Source: Lachancea thermotolerans CBS 6340
Lineage: Eukaryota; Ascomycota; Saccharomycetes; Saccharomycetales; Saccharomycetaceae
Length of the DNA stretch: 64,000 nt
Direction of reading: 5' to 3'
NCBI RefSeq assembly: GCF_000142805.1
Contig: NC_013081.1
Location: 1,426,001-1,490,000, forward strand
Each line of letters starts with the position of its first letter. The stretch's first letter is position 1. The notes beneath the pieces were generated by a model, which made no database searches, had not been told where the DNA came from, and worked only from the letters and a program-made list of their open reading frames with translations. Of this stretch, positions 10,277-18,884 are shown in pieces. Both the position numbers and the translations under genes were made by a program.

Positions 10277-11860
10277 ATGACTGAACAGAACCAATTGAAG
10301 AAGCAGAAGACTGTGAGCCAGCCTCCAAGACCTCAAAACATTGGTATCAAAGCCATTGAAGTGTACATTCCTTCTCAAGTATGTTAGAAAACCTAGATAT
10401 TATGGCGTCGGAAGGCAAACTTCGGTCAAGATTAAGGCCTTCCAGCCCTATGTCTTGGTAGTGGGCAACTGGGCCTTTGTGTCAGCAGGCCTCCCTAATA
10501 TCTAGACACCTTGCGAGCTCAGCTATGACTCGGCCATAACCATGCGATACTAACATATTGATTACAGTGCGTAAATCAAGCCGAATTAGAGAAATTCGAC
10601 GGTGTTTCACAGGGAAAATACACTATCGGTTTGGGTCAAACCAACATGTCTTTTGTGAACGACAGAGAGGATATTTACTCCATGAGCTTGACTGTGTTGT
10701 CCAAGCTACTTAAGAACTACAACGTTGACCCTCAGTCTGTTGGTAGATTGGAGGTCGGCACCGAGACTCTTTTGGACAAATCTAAGTCTGTTAAATCCGT
10801 GCTGATGCAACTCTTCGAGGGCAACACTGACCTTGAGGGTATTGACACAGTCAACGCTTGCTACGGTGGTACCAGTGCTCTTTTCAACAGTTTGTCTTGG
10901 ATTGAGTCTTCCGCGTGGGATGGTCGTGACGCCGTCGTTGTTTGTGGTGATATTGCCATTTACGATAAGGGTGCTGCCAGACCAACAGGTGGTGCTGGCA
11001 CTGTGGCTATGTTGATTGGTCCCGACGCGCCCATTGTTTTTGACTCAGTTAGAGGTAGCCATATGGAGCATGTTTACGACTTCTACAAGCCAGACTTCAC
11101 CAGCGAGTATCCTTATGTTGACGGCCATTTCTCTCTGAGCTGCTACGTCAGTGCCTTGGATCAAGCATACAAGTCCTACTCTAAAAAAGCTATTGCCAAG
11201 GGGCTCGTTCAAGACCCTGCTGGCCCTGAAGCTGTGAACACAGCCAGCTTCTTCGACTACAACGTTTTCCATGTGCCAACCTGCAAGTTGGTCAGCAAAT
11301 CATATGCCAGGCTTCTTTACAACGACTTCAGAGCCAAGCCTTCGCTCTACCCTGAAGTAGACGCCTCGCTCGCACAGGTCGACTACCAAACTAGTTTGAC
11401 TGACAAGAACATTGAGAAGACATTCGTTGGCGTTGCGAAGGCCCTTCAAAAGGAAAGAGTAGCTCCTTCGCTTGTGGTGCCAACCAACACGGGTAACATG
11501 TACACCGCTTCGGTTTACGCCGCGCTTTCCTCTCTTCTGTCCTTTGTGGGCTCCGAGGCTCTCCAAAACAAGCGTATTGGACTGTACTCCTACGGTTCTG
11601 GTTTGGCCGCCTCATTCTTCTCATGTAAGGTTGTTGGTGACATTAAGTACATCACGGATGTCCTCAGCCTCGACAAGAAGCTTCAATCCAGAAAGACTGA
11701 GACGCCAGAGGCGTACGAAGCTGCTATTAAGTTGAGGGAGGACGCCCATTTGAAGAATGGTTTCAAGCCAAAGGGCTCCCTTGAGCACTTGCAGTCTGGT
11801 GTCTACTACCTAACCAACGTTGACGAAAGATTCAGAAGAGAGTACGCTGTCAGCCAGTAG
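10277..11860 (+). CDS. ERG13: Hydroxymethylglutaryl-CoA synthase, two exons
   Basis: Exon 1 is 10277-10378 (34 codons, starting [11 protein letters not shown]) and exon 2 is 10568-11860; joined they give 464 residues. The junction restores the family sequence [32 protein letters not shown]. The catalytic cysteine sits in VNACYGGT, and the C-terminus [20 protein letters not shown] is typical. The enzyme condenses acetyl-CoA with acetoacetyl-CoA to HMG-CoA in the mevalonate/ergosterol pathway. S. cerevisiae Erg13 (491 residues) has a longer N-terminus and, to my knowledge, no intron, so the intron is a feature of this lineage. Exon 2 alone could be misannotated from its internal ATG at 10631, which would lose about 55 residues. 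Confidence 0.95.
10379..10567 (+). other. ERG13: Spliceosomal intron of ERG13 (189 nt)
   Basis: The donor is GTATGT at 10379, the branch site TACTAAC is at 10548-10554, and the acceptor ATTACAG ends at 10567. The phase is 0, between Gln34 and Cys35. The branch point lies only about 13 nt from the acceptor. Confidence 0.93.
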
Positions 11861-12284
11861 TCATACCAGTACGAAGATATAACTTCCTACGGCTAGTTAC
11901 AAAATCGCCACTTATGCGCCACACCCGACAAGATCAAGCTAGGACGACCTACTGAGCTCTTCAACAATTTAGCAGCGGAGCCATCGAGCTTGCAAGTGCT
12001 ATTATTTTCTTTTCACGTGATACATCTGAATTATGTGCGTAGCTCACGTATATAGTGTTATAGAATGGCTGAAGGCGTAAAAGTTTTCTATTCTCTTTTT
12101 TGATTGGTCCGGAGGATCTGAGTAATAAAATTTAATACGAAAAGAAGTCACAACGGATGGCCATCTCGATAGATGATCTCTATCTTCAAGAACACTCAAG
12201 AACGGCTGCCAAAACTGTCAAGAGAGGCATTTTGAGAGGAGAACACCAAGCTACAGAGACTTCTATCATATCGAAGTATCAGCC
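11861..12284. promoter_or_regulatory. ERG13 3' / RPM2 5' intergenic with Cbf1-type E-box
   Basis: The palindrome TCACGTGA at 12013-12020 matches a Cbf1 site, about 265 bp before RPM2. An upstream ATG at 12157 opens a 96-codon frame that overlaps the RPM2 start in a different frame (see findings). No other gene is seen. Confidence 0.45.
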
Positions 12285-15200
12285 ATGGCGTTCAAATCAT
12301 TCAAATGTAAGTTCTACTCGAAAGGATACCATTCTTCTGCCCAGAAACAGACAACGGCCTTCTTCGAAAGCTCATACCAATATCTGCGCCGGAACCAAGG
12401 AGTGGTTAGCCAGGAGAGCCACATTCCATCATCGCATAATGTCGTAGTCTCGCCAAATCCCGTGGTGGTGGCAAACGTCAACTATAATACCCTCGAGCAT
12501 GTGCTGGAAACTGAAGCTGCAGAGGAGAAAGCCCACCGAACTGAAGGCGAGCTAAATGGTAGTGAGCAAAGATCTAGCAAGCATGGCAGGCGAGCAAGTT
12601 TAAGTGGAGCAGGTGGATCCGGCCAGGCTCGCGACCGCTATAGAGCATTCAACGCTGACTCTATACCGCACTATTCCAATAACAGGCATTTGGTAATAAA
12701 TGAACGGCTCTCAAAGAGCTACTTTTCAACAACAGCAGTTGAGCCTTCGAACATTCCAGGTCAAGAACAGAACTTAGTTACACCCTCCGCAACTGCCGAT
12801 CCTAAGGCCGTTTTAGATGCTGACGCTTCAAACCCAGTATCTGCGAACTCACAAGCTTCTCCCTGGGAACCTGATACTGAGGAGACTCTGAACCCGGAGA
12901 CTTTCCTTCAGACGCAGGTTGCGCACATCAAGCACTGTTTTGCTGTAGGAGACTACAACAAGATCAACGCACTATATCAAGCCTTAGTGAGGAACGAGAT
13001 CGTACCGCCAGTTGAAATATATGCTACTGTGATAGAATCGGTCTGCATGCGTGACCTCGATAATGATAATGTGGATAATCGCATGTTTCAATTGCTTAAC
13101 TGTTACCAGGACTTAATTAACAACAAGTTGAAGCCAACAGAAAAAATTTACAGCTTGGTGATAGGGAGCTTGTTGAAAGGATCCATATTGGCTTATGAAT
13201 CTGGAAACGGCAACGGTTGTGACTTTTACAAGATAGCAGTTGACCTGTTTCGGGCCTCCAATGCTCACAAATCACATGAATTCCCCAAGGAGCTACTAGA
13301 TTGCTCTCTACTAGCGATGAACTTATACCCAGGGTACGTCGAGCTAGACTATGTCATCGAAGTGCTTAACAATTCTAAACTTTATGTTAGAGACACATTC
13401 TACTACGTTTCCATGATGTCTTACGCCAAGCACCTCAATAATAACTTTGTGCTGAAAAAGCTTTATGATGAGTTTCGGAGTGCGTGCGTAGCCGATGTGA
13501 ACCTACAGAATCACCAATACGAGGTTTACAGTATAATGCTATCAGGCTTAGTGGAAACTGGAGACATGGCCTTAGCAGTCAAGCTAATGGACAAAGTTTT
13601 GACTGATGCAAAGGAAAAGGTGGGTCTTGCTTCGAACATTAGCATGGTACTGTCAAATTTCCTTATCTCTGTCAGCAAGATGGACTGTCAAAAAGCATAC
13701 CAATTATGGTTAGAGTTTAAAAAGCTACAGTGGATTCCTGAATTTTCGTACAGTTTTTACATGACGCTACTCTCGAATAGCTTGGGAGACTGGCAACTCG
13801 CCAGAAAAATTTATGATTACATGCTCCCAATGACAAGAGAACCTAATAAACCTCCTGCCAGCCTAATCGAGCGACTTTTACAACCCCTGGGCACAAACTC
13901 TTTGCTAAGCTCTTTTCTGGATTACGCTTTACAGCTGAATGACACTGAAGTTGTAATGAAAGTGTTGGAGGAGTCAATAGTAAAGAGATTTGGCTTCGAA
14001 ATAGGAGTTTACCCATACGTTTTCCAGTTCTTGAGGAACATACGTTGTCCCGATGATTACTTGTTAAGATTTATCAACTTCCATGGGCAGCTCTTAACAA
14101 AAGGCAACGAAAGATTTGAGTTTCTGAATGGCCTCATCGATAGCTTTCAGTCACAGGTGATATTAGCCAAGGTGACTGAGATGAAGTTTTTCGCGGACTA
14201 CTGCCGTAGCTTCAATGTCGCTGAAAGCCGCATGATAAACCACAGTGGGATCATTGCATGCTTCCAAAGCTTATGGGGATCTCCTCAAACTATTGAAAGA
14301 TACAGCTATAACATCGAGCTTCATGGAATAATGGTTTGCAAGCTCCACGACTTAGAAGGTTACTACGCTGTAATGGAAAATGAGTACTTGCTACAATTCA
14401 AAGATCGCTTGACAGAGCGTTTTGAGAAGTTAATGATCAATTACAAAAGGCTAAACCTAGATCCGAATATGATATCCGGAACTCCAGTTCAAGCTGCAAA
14501 GATGATTAGCATGTCGGAGGAACTGATAAATTACTTTGCTCATCCAGGCGATTGGGACAAATCATACCCTTTATGCTTGGGTTCAATGCTTAGAAATTCC
14601 TTTAGTACAGGACTCAAAGCTTACGAAAGGTTGAGCGACGATGGATTTTGTTTCGATTACGATACTTACAGAGAGCTTATCAAACAAAAAGTGAACAACA
14701 GTGAAATCATCACAAAGGCTTTGGATTTGTGCCCAGATGAAGAAGAGGAGAGATACTTGAGCAACTGCTTGGTAGTAAAAACGTACAGCAAAGAGCTCGA
14801 AGATAAAGTTTTGAAACATCCTCTTTTCAAGACAAAAATTTTGCCCCACCTCAAGGATTCCTTCTACGTTAGATTGGCCAAGAATACATCTGATTTTCAA
14901 TTCTTTATCGAGCAAATTGGATTTCCTCAACGTTTTCGGAGCATCGCTGATCAAGTTGAGCATAAAGAAATTGTGAGTTATATTTATGAGCGACTATTCA
15001 AAGACAAGAGATACGATGAAGTTCTTGCATCGAATAACGTTTGTCCTGTTTTGAATGTGGAGCTGCTCTTGAAAAGTTGCATTCGAGCCGGGGAATTTGG
15101 CCAATACAAGACCATATTCAACAAGTTCAAGGATAGTTTAGTGGATGCGTCGCTTAACGTACAGGCTGAATATCTGATAACAAACAAGAGAGTCGATGAG

Positions 15201-15866
15201 GCAATAAAGCTAATAAGAGGGTCTTCCCAAAAAACTGAGCACAAAACCAATGATTTATTATCATTTGCCTTGTTTTTGAAAAGCTTTAGCGAGCCGATAA
15301 TGAATTTTGATTTGATCGAAAATACTCTCCAGTTAGCCAATATTTTGTCTTCTCAAGATGCATTTGCATCAATGGTGGCTTTCTATCAAACATTGATGCA
15401 TGACTCGGCTTTCTTGCATGGCGTCAATATGAATCAAGCTATGAGCTGTGAAATTGTTCAACAGATGCTGAACAACTTGGGTGACGCGGTTCAATTTGTT
15501 GATTTGGAAAACGAAAATGTTAGAAAGAACTTTCAGCGTAAAATAAACAACTACTTCAGGTTTAGAATGTTTCTTAAACTTCCAAACTTAGAAGAATGCA
15601 CAGTTTTACGGATAATACAAATTTACGCCAAAGTTCAGCCACAGGCTATCGACGCCCTTTTCAACAACATTGTTGAGACAATTTACCTCAACCCGAATAC
15701 CAGGCTTCTTTACCTAAGAAACGACATGGTGTTCAATTTCAAGCCTCAACAGCTGGCAAGTGTCGTTCGGGAGATCGAAGATATTTACATCTCAAACAAC
15801 GAGCTCGAAGACGCAGAGAAAGCAAAAACCTTTAACGGGGTGCTTGAAAAGCTATATTCACTATAA
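12285..15866 (+). CDS. RPM2: Rpm2, protein subunit of mitochondrial RNase P
   Basis: This 1193-residue protein begins MAFKSFKCKFYSKGYHSSAQ, closely resembling the start of S. cerevisiae Rpm2 (MAFKSF...YSKGYHRSA; 1202 residues). The basic, serine-rich N-terminus with aromatic residues suits a mitochondrial presequence. The middle is low in complexity, and the rest is helical-repeat-like and dominated by Leu, Tyr and Asn, consistent with a PPR-like fold. The known role is processing the 5' ends of mitochondrial tRNAs with the mitochondrially encoded RNA; Rpm2 also affects translation and nuclear transcription. It is a single exon and converges with RSC9 over 275 bp. The name rests on N-terminal similarity, length and a YML-type neighbourhood. 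Confidence 0.85.
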   Translation: MAFKSFKCKFYSKGYHSSAQKQTTAFFESSYQYLRRNQGVVSQESHIPSSHNVVVSPNPVVVANVNYNTLEHVLETEAAEEKAHRTEGELNGSEQRSSKHGRRASLSGAGGSGQARDRYRAFNADSIPHYSNNRHLVINERLSKSYFSTTAVEPSNIPGQEQNLVTPSATADPKAVLDADASNPVSANSQASPWEPDTEETLNPETFLQTQVAHIKHCFAVGDYNKINALYQALVRNEIVPPVEIYATVIESVCMRDLDNDNVDNRMFQLLNCYQDLINNKLKPTEKIYSLVIGSLLKGSILAYESGNGNGCDFYKIAVDLFRASNAHKSHEFPKELLDCSLLAMNLYPGYVELDYVIEVLNNSKLYVRDTFYYVSMMSYAKHLNNNFVLKKLYDEFRSACVADVNLQNHQYEVYSIMLSGLVETGDMALAVKLMDKVLTDAKEKVGLASNISMVLSNFLISVSKMDCQKAYQLWLEFKKLQWIPEFSYSFYMTLLSNSLGDWQLARKIYDYMLPMTREPNKPPASLIERLLQPLGTNSLLSSFLDYALQLNDTEVVMKVLEESIVKRFGFEIGVYPYVFQFLRNIRCPDDYLLRFINFHGQLLTKGNERFEFLNGLIDSFQSQVILAKVTEMKFFADYCRSFNVAESRMINHSGIIACFQSLWGSPQTIERYSYNIELHGIMVCKLHDLEGYYAVMENEYLLQFKDRLTERFEKLMINYKRLNLDPNMISGTPVQAAKMISMSEELINYFAHPGDWDKSYPLCLGSMLRNSFSTGLKAYERLSDDGFCFDYDTYRELIKQKVNNSEIITKALDLCPDEEEERYLSNCLVVKTYSKELEDKVLKHPLFKTKILPHLKDSFYVRLAKNTSDFQFFIEQIGFPQRFRSIADQVEHKEIVSYIYERLFKDKRYDEVLASNNVCPVLNVELLLKSCIRAGEFGQYKTIFNKFKDSLVDASLNVQAEYLITNKRVDEAIKLIRGSSQKTEHKTNDLLSFALFLKSFSEPIMNFDLIENTLQLANILSSQDAFASMVAFYQTLMHDSAFLHGVNMNQAMSCEIVQQMLNNLGDAVQFVDLENENVRKNFQRKINNYFRFRMFLKLPNLEECTVLRIIQIYAKVQPQAIDALFNNIVETIYLNPNTRLLYLRNDMVFNFKPQQLASVVREIEDIYISNNELEDAEKAKTFNGVLEKLYSL

Positions 15867-16141
15867 ATTTGGGCGATAATAAAGCTTAAGAGTTCAAGGC
15901 TCGGGTTTGTCGCCTAAATCACCACTACACATCACGAAGTATCGAAAGAAAGCATTGTTTGAGGTGTTTACGCGGGAGCTTTGAAGAATTTTCCAGAATG
16001 CGTTTCTTCCTTGATACATTTATCTACTCTTAACCACATTTTCTTAGCATTTAAGTTATTATTTATGAATTTATGAACCTTTATTTTTTTTTACAGGGCC
16101 ATACACCGAGTATATTACATATCGCAAGAACGTAAATTATT

Positions 16142-17884
16142 TTACGCAGTAGGCACATTGTCCATGTACTCCGCAAGAGCAGTGTTGAGGGGAGGAATGT
16201 TTGCAAGTACGTGCAACACTATGGGCCTCACTTCCTTGCAAAAGCTGATTCCAATGCCCTTGTTGTCGTTAGATATTAGACAGAGAAAGGTGGCACTTGC
16301 TTTCGAAACCTCAGAGATTTTAGTTGGAAACTCCACGCCGGGAAGCGTTGTCTGTGTTGCTTCCCGAACACTGTTTTCAGTTGCGTTGCTTGGCAAAGAG
16401 TCTTTTCCTACCGGGCGGCTTGCCGAAACTTCCCCGTCCGCGATTGAAACAGGCGAAGATCTTGGCTGAATGCCTTTTATCACAAACCTTTTCTTGCCTG
16501 TCGTGGGATCTGTGATAACCATGGCAGAAGCGTCCTTAAAAGCATTTGAAACATTTTTTATAAACTCAACAGCAGGAAGAAGTTTCCTCCCAGATTCCTT
16601 AACAGCTTGAGAAAACTCAGACTCATAACCCCTCCAGAGACTAATCTGAGTGACCTCGGCATCTGCTGCTTGTTCGAAGCAGCACCAAAGCCAAGCACTC
16701 GATCTCATGGGCTCATTAAGTTCAAGTATCTGAGAAAACAAGCCCTTGTCCAGCTTCGGTGGCTCAGTGGGTGCTGGTGGTTTAACTCTTCTCGTTAGCT
16801 TTATTTCTGTCTTGGCCAACGCGTCATAGTCAGGCATCCTTACGTTGTAAGATAACAGCCTTGGAAGTACCGCAGATAAAATAGCGTATCTTTGCTTGTT
16901 TTTCAGCAACGTAGCAATTCTTTCGTTTCCAGGAAGGACGTATTGATACAGAAAGTCCAGGGATGCAGTGATTAGCTCACTATCGCAGTCAACCAGTAGA
17001 AATGACGTGATTTGATCGAGAATATTGTTATGCAAATTGTCAGCGGCGCTCTCTTCATCTGCTTTGGACCTGACAAGAAGTCTTGAAAGAGATCGTAGAA
17101 TAGAGATAACCATGTAGCGGTCATTGGTGTCAGTTAAGATCGAAACAAGGTTTTGAAAATAAGGATCGTCTTTTCTTGCTGGTGCGATGTATGATGAAAT
17201 CGCCTCCATCAGATCAATAACGTAGTGTATCAACTCGTTGAAGAACGGCGCGTTTTTAGAATAAAGAGAAAATGCATTGCTGTTGATAGCGTTGAACAAT
17301 TGTAAAACCGAGAGGATAAAACCTTTCAAAATGTTATTGGTAGCCAAAACCTGAGTAGATTCCGTGTCTTGAGCCAGGTTGCGCAGCACTAATATCGTAT
17401 TGAGGCCCCGCTGTAAAATAGGTTCGTCATTTTCCGCGCTTAGAGGCATGTCAAATCTCCGCAGTAGCGGTTCCATCTCGACGACTAGCTGGTTGAAAAG
17501 CGGGATGAGGTCTCTATTGCCCTTCAAGCTTATCATAAACGGCGCCTTGTTGCTATATGCAAGGTATTTTTTCAGCGCCCAGTGTACTTCATCCGGAATC
17601 CCGCTAACTAGCGCCATCTTCATGCGTCTGAGGTCGTCGACGCCTTGGGACGCATCTCGAGGAAGATGCTGGAAAACGTTGAGGCTGGCGATTGTGTGTT
17701 GCAGGGCGCTGAGCCCGCTTTTGGTCACCAACCCGCTGGACTGCTCGCGAGAGACATATATGGGTTCGGGCACTACTGATGACAGCGCGTTGGGATGCGT
17801 AGCGTCTGGTGAATCCGCAGGGAGGGGCGACTCGCTGTACAGAGTCGCAACCGGCGAGCTCTGCTTGTAGATCTGCTCAGTCAT
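16142..17884 (-). CDS. RSC9: Rsc9, subunit of the RSC chromatin remodeller
   Basis: The 580 residues match S. cerevisiae Rsc9 (581) throughout. Diagnostic stretches include NVFQHLPRDASQGVDDL, DRYMVISILRSLSRLLVRSK, SGRKLLPAVEFIKNVSNAF and DPTTGKKRFVIKGIQPR. It is an ARID/RFX-like, mostly helical protein of the essential RSC nucleosome remodelling complex, linked to stress and TOR-responsive transcription in S. cerevisiae. The ATG at 17884 lies in divergent promoter space shared with MSC1. In S. cerevisiae RSC9 is also next to MSC1 and ERG13. Confidence 0.95.
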   Translation of the reverse strand: MTEQIYKQSSPVATLYSESPLPADSPDATHPNALSSVVPEPIYVSREQSSGLVTKSGLSALQHTIASLNVFQHLPRDASQGVDDLRRMKMALVSGIPDEVHWALKKYLAYSNKAPFMISLKGNRDLIPLFNQLVVEMEPLLRRFDMPLSAENDEPILQRGLNTILVLRNLAQDTESTQVLATNNILKGFILSVLQLFNAINSNAFSLYSKNAPFFNELIHYVIDLMEAISSYIAPARKDDPYFQNLVSILTDTNDRYMVISILRSLSRLLVRSKADEESAADNLHNNILDQITSFLLVDCDSELITASLDFLYQYVLPGNERIATLLKNKQRYAILSAVLPRLLSYNVRMPDYDALAKTEIKLTRRVKPPAPTEPPKLDKGLFSQILELNEPMRSSAWLWCCFEQAADAEVTQISLWRGYESEFSQAVKESGRKLLPAVEFIKNVSNAFKDASAMVITDPTTGKKRFVIKGIQPRSSPVSIADGEVSASRPVGKDSLPSNATENSVREATQTTLPGVEFPTKISEVSKASATFLCLISNDNKGIGISFCKEVRPIVLHVLANIPPLNTALAEYMDNVPTA

Positions 17885-18884
17885 AATGCGGAGAGCAGCA
17901 ACAGAGGTGGTCGAAAGCCCTTTCGGAAAATAGAGATTGCCTCGACATAAAGATGGCCAACCGAGAGCCTAATTTCGAAAAACAAGAACAATAGTATAAA
18001 GTGATATATAAAGAACAACGCTTTGCGGGCGCGCTGCGGACGCAATGGACAGCGGTGGCGCCCCGTAAGATGATTGAATACCTAGCAGAGATGACCTCAT
18101 ACTCATCGCACGATTCGGGGCCCTCGCACAGCAAACATCGCTTTATCTCTGCGGCGCGACAATCGCTGGACCTTGCATGTCACGTGACCAATTAGGTTTC
18201 CTTAACTTCCTCAGAGGGCCCGGGCCAGGGCCAGGGCCGAGAGCATCTATGACTGCCCCACCGTCGACGAGTACCGACCAAGCTCGAGCAAAACGAATGA
18301 ATCACCCCTTCCACTCTGGCAGCTGGCCTCAGGTTGACTCTTCGCCATAAGTACGCGAGGACAAATAGCGCACGCATTCCGGCTTTACCATAAGCTGACA
18401 GAGCTTCGGGCAACATTCACGACGAGGCCCTGCTCCACCCTCTTCGTGTTCGCTGTCGATACATACCCGGTAGCGCACGTGATCAAGATGCACTTGAAAA
18501 GCCTAGACTCGAACCCTCCAGGATGCATATTTTCAAAAATACCGCGTTCGATTCCTGTACTCCGCCTAATTAATTCAGCAAACGGTGGTTATGGTAGCAA
18601 AAGCGGGGAGAGCAATGATGCTATGTCCCTTAATTAAAAAGCGCTAATGGGGAGAAAGCTATATAAAGGGAGTTTGAAACATGTTTAAGGGGCCATGCAA
18701 CGGATCGGGATAGTTTTTGTAAGGACACACCTACAAAGCGCAGGGTTACTTGAATCAACATCACACAGTTTCTGCAAAAACATTGCTCAGTTACAGCAGT
18801 GAAGTTTTCGTTATTTCAGCAATAGAGAGTGTGAGTTCGCGGAGTATTTCAAAGCCTCGCGCACGCATATACGCATAGTAGAAG
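17885..18884. promoter_or_regulatory. 1 kb divergent promoter RSC9 / MSC1
   Basis: Visible elements are an E-box TCACGTGA at 18180-18187, another CACGTG near 18477, a short GGGCCA repeat near 18220, a stress-element core AGGGG at 18688-18692, and a TATATAAA box at about 18660 some 220 bp before the MSC1 ATG. A TATA box plus a stress element suggests inducible expression of MSC1. No further gene is seen; the short ORFs here are unrecognised. Confidence 0.45.
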
